DNA of 64,000 nt from Lentzea sp. NBRC 102530 (GTDB taxonomy: Bacteria > Actinomycetota > Actinomycetes > Mycobacteriales > Pseudonocardiaceae). Below are positions 29,486-38,030 of this stretch, piece after piece. The stretch spans positions 186,001 to 250,000 of the forward strand of contig NZ_BSTF01000013.1 in NCBI RefSeq assembly GCF_030269365.1. The letters run 5' to 3'. The notes under the pieces were generated by a model. It did no database searches, was not told where the DNA came from, and saw nothing but the letters and a program-made list of their open reading frames with translations. A program made the translations under genes and the position numbers. How positions within the stretch are numbered: the stretch's first letter is position 1; every line of letters begins with the position of its first letter.

Positions 29486-29791
29486 TCAGGGGTCTTCGGC
29501 CCGTTCACCCGCCACCGCTGACGGGCGTGCCGAAAGTCGCAGCTCGCCGTCCGGCATGAAGTCGAGCGTGACGGCGTCCAGGAGGCGCCCCACCGGCGGG
29601 AAGTCGGCCGGCGCCAGGTGCTCCGGGCCGTCGGTGAGGTGCACGAAGTCGATGAACGCCGGGACTTTCGCGTTCGGCTCCACGAGGGACACGTCCACGC
29701 CGAAGCGCCCTCGGTGGCCCGTGACGACGCACCGCACGACCTGGAACTGGCGAAGGCCGCTGCGCCGCCACCTCCACTCACGGCCGTTCAC
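29486..29791 (-). CDS. Small hypothetical protein
   Basis: 101 residues. The GTG start overlaps the stop of the preceding gene (GTGA), so it is translationally coupled to it. Sequence has alternating strand-like segments (QFQVVRCVVTGHRGRFGVDV, AFIDFVHLTDG) and no recognisable family motif. No signal peptide or membrane segment. Function unknown; probably works with its upstream partner. Confidence 0.6.
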   Translation of the reverse strand: MNGREWRWRRSGLRQFQVVRCVVTGHRGRFGVDVSLVEPNAKVPAFIDFVHLTDGPEHLAPADFPPVGRLLDAVTLDFMPDGELRLSARPSAVAGERAEDP

Positions 29792-30459
29792 GAGTCCTGC
29801 CGAACCACGGCAGCCGAGTCCGGCACCGAGCCGAGCCCGTGTTCGGTCACCTCGGCGTTGACGGTGGCCCGCAACGCGTCCACGTCGGACATCCGGGCGC
29901 GGAGTTCGTCGAGCCAGTCCGCGGTGGTGTCCCAGCCCATCGGGGCGTCGAACTTCGACCATCCCTGTGAGATGTCGACGGCGAGCTCGAACGCCTCCGC
30001 CGCCAGGTCCGCGAGGCCTGCCGCGGTCGGCAGGAGCACCAGGTCGCGGAGTTCGTGGTACGCCCTTGGATCGCGGCCCCGCCACTTGATGACGAACTTC
30101 CGGTACACGTCGAGGAACTCGACCAGGCCTGCATCGGGGTCGAGCAGCGGAGCGGACTGTTCCCGCAACGCCGCCGCCAGTCGCGCCAGCAGTTCGGGCT
30201 TCGCGGCCGTGTCGACAGCCGTCCCGTGACCTTGCCCGAGGGTGGCCCGGCGGCCCAGGGACAGGTACACCGTCGGAGATTCCGTGGTCAGCGCGTGCAC
30301 GTGGGCGGTCGCGAAGTAGTGGGCCCCGTAGTCCTCCAAGGTGATGCCCTGGACGATCGGGCCGAACCGGCGCAGCAGCAGTCGCGGTTGCACGATGGTC
30401 AGTTCAGGGAAGTGGGCTGCCCACTCCGCGGTGACGCGGCGGGCGTCCGGGCGCTTCAT
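29788..30459 (-). CDS. Hypothetical protein
   Basis: 223 residues, cytoplasmic, no membrane segment. The N-terminal third is strand-rich (LTIVQPRLLLRRFGPIVQGI, YFATAHVHALT) and the C-terminal part is helical. I do not recognise a family. It overlaps the 101-residue gene by 4 nt and follows the gene ending at 30500 by 40 nt, so it may belong to the P450 transcription unit. Confidence 0.65.
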   Translation of the reverse strand: MKRPDARRVTAEWAAHFPELTIVQPRLLLRRFGPIVQGITLEDYGAHYFATAHVHALTTESPTVYLSLGRRATLGQGHGTAVDTAAKPELLARLAAALREQSAPLLDPDAGLVEFLDVYRKFVIKWRGRDPRAYHELRDLVLLPTAAGLADLAAEAFELAVDISQGWSKFDAPMGWDTTADWLDELRARMSDVDALRATVNAEVTEHGLGSVPDSAAVVRQDS

Positions 30460-30499
30460 CCGACGGTCCCCCCAGGACGCTGTGGCTAGCGCGCTGAGA

Positions 30500-31360
30500 C
30501 TAGTCGATCGCTCGCCACCGTTCGTTCCTTTCCGGACTGAACGAGCCGAAGAGGCCCTCGTACTCCCCTGTCTCGTCCCGGAGGACGATCGGGCGGGACG
30601 CGGCGGCGTGCAGGCGCGCCAGGAGGTCGTCCGGTTCGGGGACGTCCAGGGAGAGGAGTTCCGCGGCCTCGGCCTGCCGGGACCGCAGGTCCGGGTTCTC
30701 CCGCGCCAGGTGCCGTGCCGCGGCCGCCATCGCGTCGAGGTCTCCGCCGGCCGAGAAGGTCAGGCAGTCGAGCCAGTACGGCAGGCCGATCACCAGTTGG
30801 AGGGCCTCGCGCAGGCTGTCGGCGATCAAGCCCGCCTGGCCCTCCGAGGTCGCGTGGAGGATCGGGCCCTCCTCCTGGGCCGCGACCCGGTAGAAGCGGC
30901 CGCCGGTGAAGTCCCCGGCCAGCACGACGAGGTCGGAACCCTCGACCGACTCGGTGCCGGTGGTCTCGGTGCGGGTCACGTCGAACTCGAACGAGGTGGC
31001 GAGCAGTTCCGCCAGGCGCGCGTTGTCCTGCACGTCCAACAGCAGGCCGTAGGAGCGCCTCGCCCAGCCGAGGTCCGCGCTGGTGAGACCGAACTCGGCC
31101 AGCATGGCCCGGTGCGCGGCTTCGAAGTCGGCGGCCGCGTCGACGCGCACGATCGTTCCCAGGAACGGTGGGTAGGCGTACTTGAGCAGGACCGCTGTCC
31201 CGAAGGATCCGCGCACCACCGCCACCTGCACGTCACCGAGGTCGTCGACCTCGTCGGCGAAGTCGAGTCCGAACTGCTCAGTCAGCTCCTGCGGGCTGCG
31301 CTGCATCGTGAGGAGCGGCTCGGTGGAACTGGGCCGCCACTCTTCGAGCGGTATCTGCAT
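30500..31360 (-). CDS. Hypothetical protein, possibly SUKH/SMI1-KNR4-like
   Basis: 286 residues. The ATG overlaps the P450 stop by one base (TGATG). The middle (VVLAGDFTGGRFYRVAAQEE, SEGQAGLIADSLREALQLVI) resembles the glycine strand and C-terminal helix of SUKH superfamily proteins, which serve as immunity proteins or adaptors; this is by eye and weak. The coupling to a P450 does not obviously fit immunity. No signal peptide. Confidence 0.6.
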   Translation of the reverse strand: MQIPLEEWRPSSTEPLLTMQRSPQELTEQFGLDFADEVDDLGDVQVAVVRGSFGTAVLLKYAYPPFLGTIVRVDAAADFEAAHRAMLAEFGLTSADLGWARRSYGLLLDVQDNARLAELLATSFEFDVTRTETTGTESVEGSDLVVLAGDFTGGRFYRVAAQEEGPILHATSEGQAGLIADSLREALQLVIGLPYWLDCLTFSAGGDLDAMAAAARHLARENPDLRSRQAEAAELLSLDVPEPDDLLARLHAAASRPIVLRDETGEYEGLFGSFSPERNERWRAID

Positions 31361-32583
31361 CACGCCACCAGTCTGACGGGCAGGTGCTTCACGCCGTTCT
31401 GGAAGTTCGACCGCAGGCGGCTGATCTCGCCGTCGAGTTCCAGCACACCGGGCAGGTCGAGCACGGCCTCGAACACCGCCCGCATCTGCGTCCGCGCCAG
31501 CTGGGCACCGAGGCAGAAGTGCGGGCCGTGGCCGAAGCTCAGGTGGTCTGCCTCGCGCCGGCCCACGTCGAAGCGGTCCGGGTCGGTGAACACCCTCTCG
31601 TCGCGGTTGGCGGCGGTGAACCACACGACCACCTTGTCACCGGCCCGGATCTCCTGCCCCGAAAGGGAAGTGTCCTGCACGCAGGTGCGGCGGAAGTGCA
31701 TCACCGGCGTCCACCAGCGCAGCATCTCCTCCACGGCAAGGGGAAGCAGAGAGGGATCCGCACGCAGCCGGGCGTACTCGGACGGGTTCGACAGCAGGGC
31801 GATGAGGCCACCGGGGATGCCGTTGCGGAGGGTTTCGTTGCCCGCCACGGAGAAGAGCCAGAAGAGGTTCTCGAACTCCTCCAGCGAGACGTCCTCCCGC
31901 ATGAGGTTGCTGAGGACGTCGTCAGCGGGGTTCGACCGCTTGTACTCGCCCAAGGCGTGGGCGTAGGCGTAGAGGTCGGGCATGCCGTCGCGCGCACGCG
32001 GGTCACGGCCGTCGGAAGGGCGCAGTTCCAACGCCCGCAACGCCATGTCGGTCATGCCCTCGGTGGGGCTGGACGACAGGGCGTACTCGGGGTCCTGGAA
32101 GCCGATCACGCGGTTGCTCCAGTCGTAGAGCAGCGCGCGGTCCTGGCGGGGGACGCCGAAGACGTCGGCCAGGGTCAGCAGCGGCAGGTCGGCCACGTCC
32201 GCGGCGAAGTCGCCGGACAGCGAGGAAACGATCTCCGAAGCGTTCGCGCGGATTCGGGACTCCAGCAGGGCCACGGCCCGCGGGGTGAACGCCCGGGTGA
32301 GCATCCGGCGCAGGCGGGTGTGGTCAGGCGGGTCCTGGTTGAGCATCATGCGCTGGACGTAGGCCAGGTCCGCCGGCTGCGGGTCGCGGATCTGGGTGGC
32401 GCCGCGGTGCGACGAGAAGACGGACGGGGTGCGCAGGACGGTCCGGACGTCGGCGTGGCGGAAGACGGCCCAGAAGTCGCCGACGCGGACCACGTCCCTC
32501 TCACGCAGCCGGGTTAGTGCGTCGTGCGGCACGCCCGAGGTATACGTGTCTGGGTCGAGGATCAACTCGGCATCGGTCCGCAT
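31360..32583 (-). CDS. Cytochrome P450
   Basis: 407 residues. Heme-binding loop FGHGPHFCLGAQLAR places the thiolate ligand at Cys357; the I-helix has SVAGNETLRNG (oxygen-activating A/G-x-E-T) and the K-helix ExxR is in VEEMLRWW. Bacterial class I soluble P450, needing ferredoxin partners that are not encoded here. The substrate is unknown. The ATG at 32583 has no clear SD and lies only 16 bases from the divergent hydrolase start, so both may be leaderless or share overlapping promoters. Confidence 0.93.
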   Translation of the reverse strand: MRTDAELILDPDTYTSGVPHDALTRLRERDVVRVGDFWAVFRHADVRTVLRTPSVFSSHRGATQIRDPQPADLAYVQRMMLNQDPPDHTRLRRMLTRAFTPRAVALLESRIRANASEIVSSLSGDFAADVADLPLLTLADVFGVPRQDRALLYDWSNRVIGFQDPEYALSSSPTEGMTDMALRALELRPSDGRDPRARDGMPDLYAYAHALGEYKRSNPADDVLSNLMREDVSLEEFENLFWLFSVAGNETLRNGIPGGLIALLSNPSEYARLRADPSLLPLAVEEMLRWWTPVMHFRRTCVQDTSLSGQEIRAGDKVVVWFTAANRDERVFTDPDRFDVGRREADHLSFGHGPHFCLGAQLARTQMRAVFEAVLDLPGVLELDGEISRLRSNFQNGVKHLPVRLVA

Positions 32584-32599
32584 AGAACGGGATTCTGAC

Positions 32600-33301
32600 G
32601 TGCTTCATGTCGAACGTGGGGGAAACGGGCCGGTGCTGGTGCTGCTGCACGGGCTGGGCGCCACCGGCGAGGTGTGGCAGGACGTCGTGAGCGCGTGGCC
32701 CGGCAGCTGGATCGTGCCTGATCTCCCCGGTCACGGGCGCAGCGGCAAGCTGGCGCGGTACACGTTCGGAGCCCTGGCCGCGGCCGTCGCCGAGGAGGTC
32801 CCGCAGGAGCCCGTCACGGTCGTCGGGCACTCGCTCGGCGGGGTCGTCGGGCTCGCGCTCGCCAGCGGCTGGTTCGGGGTCGAGGTGACCACGGCCGTCG
32901 GCGTCGGGATCAAGGTTCGGTGGAGCGACGACGAGCTGGACAAGGCCGCGGCGCTCGCGGCCAAGCCCGGCAAGGTCTTCCCGACACGCGAGGAGGCGAC
33001 CGAACGGGCGTCGAAGATGGCCGGCGTCCCGCTGCGCCACGGTGTGTCCGAAGTGGACGGTGGATGGGCGCCGGCGTTGGACATGAGGGCGTTCGGCGTG
33101 GGCCGGCCGGACATGGCCGGGCTGGTCATGGCCTCGCAGGCCCACGTCGTGCTGGCGGCGGGCGAGAACGACCCGATGAGCCCCCAGGAGCACCTGCGGG
33201 AGCTGGTGCCCGAACCGGTGGTGTTCCCCGGCGCGGGCCACAACGTGCACGTCGAGTCGCCCTCGTCCGTCACCGCCCTGCTCGCTCAGCTCGCCACGTA
33301 G
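32600..33301 (+). CDS. Alpha/beta hydrolase
   Basis: 233 residues from the GTG at 32600. Contains LLHGLGATGEVWQDV (oxyanion region), the nucleophile elbow VVGHSLGGVVG near residue 79, an acidic residue in AAGENDPMSPQEH and the catalytic His in GAGHNVHVESP. A small cytoplasmic esterase/hydrolase of the AB_hydrolase_1 group; the substrate cannot be told. It is divergent from the P450 and overlaps the SDR gene tail to tail by about 16 bp. Confidence 0.85.
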   Translation: MLHVERGGNGPVLVLLHGLGATGEVWQDVVSAWPGSWIVPDLPGHGRSGKLARYTFGALAAAVAEEVPQEPVTVVGHSLGGVVGLALASGWFGVEVTTAVGVGIKVRWSDDELDKAAALAAKPGKVFPTREEATERASKMAGVPLRHGVSEVDGGWAPALDMRAFGVGRPDMAGLVMASQAHVVLAAGENDPMSPQEHLRELVPEPVVFPGAGHNVHVESPSSVTALLAQLAT

Positions 33302-34026
33302 CCGCCGTCCGCGGTGATCACCGAGCCGGTGATGAAGCTGGCCCGGTCGGTGGCCAGGAACAGCACGGCCTCCGCGATCTCCTCGGGCTGGCCGACGCGC
33401 TGCAACGGCAGGTCCTTCGCGATCGCGTCGAACACCTCACCGGCCTCCGCCAGGGCCTTGTCGGTGGCGACCGGGCCGGGCGCCACGGAGTTCACCCGGA
33501 CGCCGGCGGCGCCGAACTCGGTGGCCCACGAGCGGGTCAGCGCGTCCATCGCGGCCTTGGAGGCGTTGTAGACGGACCCGACCGGGGTGCCGACGACGGC
33601 CGCGATGGACGAGACGTTGACGATCGAGCCCTTGCCGCGCGCGACCATCGCCGGGGCGAGCGCGGCGGTGAGGAAGTAGGTGCCGCGCACGTTCACGTCG
33701 AACACCTGCTGGTAGGTGTCGAGCGACTGCTCGGCGGTCGGCGAGAGCGGGAAGATGCCCGCGTTGTTGACGAGGACGTCGACCTCGCCGACCTCCTCGG
33801 CGAGCTTGCGGACGTCGTCGACGCTGGCGACGTCCGAGACGATGAAGTGGCCGGTGCCGCCCGCCTGCTCGATGAGCGCGACGGTCTCCTTGCCGAGTTC
33901 GGCGCGGCGGCCGCTGAGGTAGACGGTGGCACCGGCCTCGGCGAGCTTGACCGCGATCGCGCGGCCGATGCCCGAGGTGGCGCCGGTGACGAGTGCCTTC
34001 TTGCCTGCGAGTTCCTTGGTCGACAT
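33286..34026 (-). CDS. SDR family oxidoreductase
   Basis: 246 residues from the ATG at 34026. Classical short-chain dehydrogenase: cofactor motif TGATSGIGRAIA, NNAG motif in VNNAGIFP, catalytic Ser in NVSSIAAV and YNASK, and the C-terminal ITGSVITADGG. It catalyses NAD(P)-dependent oxidation or reduction of a hydroxyl/carbonyl. It follows the SARP regulator on the same strand by 50 nt, so the regulator may control it directly. Confidence 0.9.
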   Translation of the reverse strand: MSTKELAGKKALVTGATSGIGRAIAVKLAEAGATVYLSGRRAELGKETVALIEQAGGTGHFIVSDVASVDDVRKLAEEVGEVDVLVNNAGIFPLSPTAEQSLDTYQQVFDVNVRGTYFLTAALAPAMVARGKGSIVNVSSIAAVVGTPVGSVYNASKAAMDALTRSWATEFGAAGVRVNSVAPGPVATDKALAEAGEVFDAIAKDLPLQRVGQPEEIAEAVLFLATDRASFITGSVITADGGYVAS

Positions 34027-34076
34027 GTCCTCGAACCTGGCCCGGCCAGATCGCCTGGCCATAAATTCCGGATGAA

Positions 34077-35615
34077 TCAGCTGGTCAACGCCGGTACGCG
34101 CCATCCGAAGTACATGCGCACGAAGAACGGCAGGCGATACCGGCCGAGCACCAGCGGTTCGATCAGGTGGACGTCGGCGAGCGCCTCCAGCAGGAACTCG
34201 ATCGCGCCCGGATCGCCACCGGACATCTCCGCGGCCTCGCCCACGTCGATGACGTCCTCCTCCCGCCGCGCGAAGCACTGCAGCAGGTGGCGTTCCTCGT
34301 CGGTGAGCTGCCGGTCCGCCTTGACCAGCGGCGCGAGCACGGCCTGGCAGTCCGACGAGATGGCCGCGCCGAGCCGCGTCTCGCGTTCCATCTGGGCGAG
34401 CAGCATCGCGACCGTCCACTTCGGACGGGCGGCGAGTTTGCCTGCCAGCACACGGATCGGGTTCGGCAGGTTCGAGAGGCGTTGCAGGACCGCGGCCGTC
34501 ACGTCGGCCTCGGCGTCGGCCCTCGCCGGGTCCAGCACGCGGCGGAACAGCTGGTTCGCCTCGGCGTCGGTCAGCCCGGCGATCCTGAGCCAGAAGACGC
34601 CCGCCAGCTCGTTCCACCGCCGCACGCTGGTGAGGATCCACGCGGAACCGGGCGTGCGCAGCTCCGCGATCCGCGCGGGATCACGCACGTCGTCGACCAC
34701 CACCAGGAACCGCTTGCCGCGCGCCTTCTCGCGCCACAGCGCGGCTTCGTCGCCCTGCGGGTTCTCGACGCCGACCGCGCGCAGCAACTCGCCCGCGACG
34801 TCGTCACCGCGCACGAAGAGCTGCCCGTCGGGGTAGTCCGCCTTGGCGAGGTGGGCGACGTGGACCGCGAGCGTCGTCTTGCCGCTGCCGTGCATGCCGG
34901 TGATGCCGACAGTGCTGGGCAACGCCCGCAGCGCCTGGGCGATCTCGGCGGCGCGGCCGGTGAAGTCGGGCAGGCCGGGCGGCAGCTGTTCCGGCCGGCG
35001 GGCCAGGTTGAGATCGCCCCGCAGGATCCGCGCGTGGACGGCGCGCAGCTCGGGTCCCGGTTCGAGCCCGAGCTCCTCGTTCAGCAACGCCCGCACCTGG
35101 TGGAACTGCTCCAGCGCGTCAGCCTGCCTGCCGTCGCGGTAGAGGGCCTGCATGAGCAGCGCGCGCGGCCGTTCCCGCAACGGGAACGCGGCGACGTGCT
35201 TCTGCAGGTCGAGGACGTCCATCTCGCGTTCGAGCAACGCCTCCCGGCACTGGAGGCGCTCGTTGCCGATCCTGACCCGCTGGGCCTCGAAGTACGTGCT
35301 GCTCAGGCCCTCGAAGGGTTCGCCGCGGCAGTCGTCGAAGAGCTCGGCTTTGAGGGTGTAACCGCCGTCCTTGGACTTCAGGTCCAGCTCCGGCAGCAGC
35401 TTGCGGATCTTGTACATGTACGTCCGCAGCGCCATCACCGCGCTCGGCTTCGGGTCGTCCCAGACCATGCCGATCAGCTGGTCGTTGCTCAACCGCGTGC
35501 CGTTGTTCAGCAGCAACGCCGCCAGGACCGCCCGCTGTTGCCGCGGGCCCAGGTCGATCTCCTCGTCGTCGCGCCAGGCTCGTACCGGACCCATCAGTGA
35601 GAAGCGCAGGCTCAT
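34077..35615 (-). CDS. SARP/AfsR-type transcriptional regulator with NB-ARC domain
   Basis: 512 residues from the ATG at 35615 (MSLRFSLMGPVRAW). Residues 1-95 are an OmpR-like winged helix (RQQRAVLAALLLNNGTRLSN, RTYMYKIRKLL), about 100-250 the bacterial transcriptional activation domain (ADALEQFHQVRALLNEELGL), and from 265 an NB-ARC-like NTPase with the P-loop GITGMHGSGKTTLAVHV and LVVVDDVRDP as Walker B. It lacks the C-terminal TPRs of full AfsR. SARPs activate secondary-metabolite genes by binding heptameric repeats near promoters. Possible targets are the SDR/P450 locus, or the pap cluster elsewhere in the window. Confidence 0.88.
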   Translation of the reverse strand: MSLRFSLMGPVRAWRDDEEIDLGPRQQRAVLAALLLNNGTRLSNDQLIGMVWDDPKPSAVMALRTYMYKIRKLLPELDLKSKDGGYTLKAELFDDCRGEPFEGLSSTYFEAQRVRIGNERLQCREALLEREMDVLDLQKHVAAFPLRERPRALLMQALYRDGRQADALEQFHQVRALLNEELGLEPGPELRAVHARILRGDLNLARRPEQLPPGLPDFTGRAAEIAQALRALPSTVGITGMHGSGKTTLAVHVAHLAKADYPDGQLFVRGDDVAGELLRAVGVENPQGDEAALWREKARGKRFLVVVDDVRDPARIAELRTPGSAWILTSVRRWNELAGVFWLRIAGLTDAEANQLFRRVLDPARADAEADVTAAVLQRLSNLPNPIRVLAGKLAARPKWTVAMLLAQMERETRLGAAISSDCQAVLAPLVKADRQLTDEERHLLQCFARREEDVIDVGEAAEMSGGDPGAIEFLLEALADVHLIEPLVLGRYRLPFFVRMYFGWRVPALTS

Positions 35616-35656
35616 ACAACCGGTCAACGCCCGTGCACATTCCGTGCTTCCCCGTC

Positions 35657-36106
35657 TCAAGGACTGGTGGGCAGCGGACGTGGCTCGATCACCTGCTTCA
35701 TCACGATCGTCGACGTCAGCCCGCGCACACCCGGCAGCTTCGCCAGCGTCTCCTCGTACAACCGCTGGTACGACGTGAGATCCGCGGTGACGACCCGCAG
35801 CAGGTAGTCGGGGCTGCCGAACAACCGTTGCGCCTCCACGACGTTCGGCACGCCGACCAGCGCGCGGTCGAACTCGTCCATCGTGTCGAGGCGGACCTTC
35901 GCGAACACCAGCGCCTCGAAGCCGAAGCCGAGCGCGGCCGCGTCCACCACCGCGCGGTAGCCGTGGATCACGCCCTCGCGTTCCAGTTCGCGCAGGCGGC
36001 GCTGGCAGCGGGAGACGCTGAGCTGCACGCGCTGGGCGAGGTCGGTGACGGTGATCCGCCCGTCGCGCTGCAGTTCAGCAAGAATCTTGCGGTCCACGGC
36101 GTCCAT
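35657..36106 (-). CDS. Lrp/AsnC family transcriptional regulator
   Basis: 149 residues from the ATG at 36106; an upstream in-frame TTG at 36121 is less likely. The N-terminal HTH (LQRDGRITVTDLAQRVQLSV) is followed by the RAM/AsnC ligand-binding domain (FDRALVGVPNVVEAQRLFGS, DYLLRVVTADLTSY). These regulators sense amino acids and typically control the divergent gene, here a MalY/PatB-like PLP enzyme 50 bases away. Confidence 0.9.
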   Translation of the reverse strand: MDAVDRKILAELQRDGRITVTDLAQRVQLSVSRCQRRLRELEREGVIHGYRAVVDAAALGFGFEALVFAKVRLDTMDEFDRALVGVPNVVEAQRLFGSPDYLLRVVTADLTSYQRLYEETLAKLPGVRGLTSTIVMKQVIEPRPLPTSP

Positions 36107-36156
36107 GAGCAAAGAACGCAAACACCTTGCCGCGCAGTTCCCCTACTTTTGCCCTC

Positions 36157-37299
36157 ATGAGCAACCCGCTGCGACAGCTGAGCCTGGACGAACTGCGGAG
36201 CCGCACGAGCATGAAGTGGCGGTACTACGACGAGGACGTGCTGCCCGTGTGGGTGGCGGAGATGGACGTCCTGCTCGCCGAACCCGTCGAGAGGGCGATC
36301 GTCGACGCCGTGCGGCGCGGGGACACCGGCTACCCGAACGGTACCGGCTACGCCGAGGCGCTCGCGGCGTTGGCTCGGCAACGCTGGGGCTGGCAGCCCG
36401 AGGTCGAGCGGATGAAGATCGTTCCCGACGTGATGACGGGCGTCGTCGAGATGCTCCGGCTCGTCTCCCACCGGGACGCGCCCGTCGTCGTCAACTCCCC
36501 CGTGTACGAGCCGTTCTACCTGTTCGTCCGCTCGACCGGACGTGCCGTCGTCGAGGCGCCGCTCGGCACTGATCACCGGATCGACCTCGCGACGCTGCGC
36601 ACGGCGTTCGAACGGGCCGGGCGGGGTGCGGTCTACCTGCTGTGCTCGCCGCACAACCCGACGGGCACCGTCCACACGGCCGCCGAACTGACGGCCGCGG
36701 CGGAACTCGCGCGGGCGCACGGCGTGCGGGTCGTCGCCGACGAGATCCACGCGCCGATCGTGGCCGCGGGCACGACGTTCGTGCCGTACCTGAGCGTCGC
36801 CGGGGACGGGCTGTCGCTGATGTCGTCGTCGAAGGCCTGGAACCTCGCCGGGCTCAAGGCAGCGCTCGCGATCGCGGGCCCGGAGTCCGCCGACGACCTC
36901 GCCCGGCTGCCGGAGGAGGTCGCCGACGGGCCCAGCCACGTCGGGATCATCGGCCACACGGCGGCGTTGCGGGAGGGCGGCGAGTGGCTGGACGCGCTGC
37001 TGGCCGGGCTCGACGAGAACCGCCGCCTGCTCGCCGCGCTGCTCGCGGAACACCTGCCGGCCGTCCGCTGCACGCCGGCGCAGGGCACCTACCTGGCCTG
37101 GCTCGACTGCCGCGGTCTGGGGCTCGGCGACAACCCCGGCAAGGTGTTCCTCAAGGAGGGCAGGGTCGCGCTGGTGCCGGGGCACACGTTCGGCACGGGC
37201 GGTGCCGGGTTCGTCCGGATGAACCTCGCGACCTCGCCGGAGATCATCACCGAGGCCGTGCTGCGGATGACGAAAGCCTGGGACAGGGCCTCGCTCTGA
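36157..37299 (+). CDS. MalY/PatB-type PLP-dependent C-S lyase/aminotransferase
   Basis: 380 residues from the ATG at 36157. Motifs: VLPVWVAEMDVLLAEPVERA near 25-45, NGTGYAEAL, CSPHNPTGTVH near 165 and the Schiff-base lysine in LMSSSKAWNLAGLK near 225. MalY/PatB members cleave cystathionine or act as aminotransferases. Divergent from an Lrp regulator, consistent with amino acid control. A role as the missing aminotransferase for 4-aminophenylpyruvate cannot be excluded but is not indicated by its position. Confidence 0.87.
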   Translation: MSNPLRQLSLDELRSRTSMKWRYYDEDVLPVWVAEMDVLLAEPVERAIVDAVRRGDTGYPNGTGYAEALAALARQRWGWQPEVERMKIVPDVMTGVVEMLRLVSHRDAPVVVNSPVYEPFYLFVRSTGRAVVEAPLGTDHRIDLATLRTAFERAGRGAVYLLCSPHNPTGTVHTAAELTAAAELARAHGVRVVADEIHAPIVAAGTTFVPYLSVAGDGLSLMSSSKAWNLAGLKAALAIAGPESADDLARLPEEVADGPSHVGIIGHTAALREGGEWLDALLAGLDENRRLLAALLAEHLPAVRCTPAQGTYLAWLDCRGLGLGDNPGKVFLKEGRVALVPGHTFGTGGAGFVRMNLATSPEIITEAVLRMTKAWDRASL

Positions 37300-37658
37300 C
37301 GCCGCAGGCCTGGTTCGGCTGGCGGTGGCCCTGCTGACCAGCGCGAACTGGCCGCGCGGACGGCAGCTCGCACCCACGTTCGTGGCCGGGCCGCTGGTGC
37401 AGGCGGTCCAGGTTCTCCGGGTGTACCCAGGGCTGCGGATGGGCGTTCCGGCGGCAACCACGGCGTTGGTCATCTCGTGCACACCGATGCTGACGGCGGT
37501 GGTGGCGGCCAGGGTGTTCCACGTCCGAATTGGACTCCGGCAGGCCGCCGCGCTCGTGCTCGGTTTCGGAGCGTGCCGGCTCGGGGCGGTCGCCCGTTCA
37601 GGTCCTGTCGCCCGGACGGCAGTCGAAGAACGGGCAGGCGGTGGGTAACGTTGATCGA
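37300..37658. other. Gene-poor stretch with a transporter remnant and the TPR gene leader
   Basis: About 360 bases between the MalY-like gene and the TPR gene. The middle is occupied by the EamA remnant described separately. The end (from about 37640) carries the probable leader of the TPR gene, without a clear SD. Nothing else recognisable. Confidence 0.5.
37325..37648 (+). pseudogene. Degenerate EamA (DMT) transporter fragment
   Basis: A frame of about 107 codons contains GVPAATTALVISCTPMLTAV and a following helix (RQAAALVLGFGA) that match the middle of an EamA repeat (the usual pattern is a Gly/Pro-Ala helix, PLLTAVLA, RQWxGLxLGxxG). Intact proteins have about 290 residues with ten helices, so only a fraction remains and the ends are unlike the family. 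Probably a deletion remnant; a small real protein is less likely. Confidence 0.45.
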
Positions 37659-38030
37659 ATGACGGACGGCACCTTCGAAGCGTTTCGGAAGGCCGAGGCG
37701 TTGATGGCGCAGCGCAGGCCTCTCGACGCGCTGCGCGAACTGAGGCAGGTGCTGGACGAGGCCGGTGAGGCGCCGTCCGTGCAGCTGCTGGCCGGCCGGG
37801 CCTACCTCGGATCGGCGCAGCTCAACAGAGCTGAAGAGGCGTTCCGCAAGGTGCTCGACCTCGATCCGAGCGACCACTACGCGCGGTTCGCGCTCGGCAA
37901 GACGCTGCAACGGCAGGGGCGCCTCCCCGAGGCGCTCGCCCAGCTCCGGATGGCGGTCGCGATGCACCCGTCACCGGAGTACCAGGAAGCGCTCGGAGAG
38001 GTCAAAGCCCGGCTGGCCCTGGGGAACTAG
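37659..38030 (+). CDS. TPR-repeat protein
   Basis: 123 residues from the ATG at 37659. Two to three tetratricopeptide-like helical hairpins are visible (LAGRAYLGSAQLNRAEEAF, ARFALGKTLQRQGRLPEALA). No signal peptide. TPR modules mediate protein-protein contacts; partner unknown. Its TAG stop shares a CTAG with the stop of the convergent efeB gene. Confidence 0.8.
   Translation: MTDGTFEAFRKAEALMAQRRPLDALRELRQVLDEAGEAPSVQLLAGRAYLGSAQLNRAEEAFRKVLDLDPSDHYARFALGKTLQRQGRLPEALAQLRMAVAMHPSPEYQEALGEVKARLALGN

Noticed and set aside
37325..37648. Intact small EamA-like protein
   Set aside because: Only a fraction of the fold is present and the ends do not resemble any membrane protein, so it is listed as a remnant.
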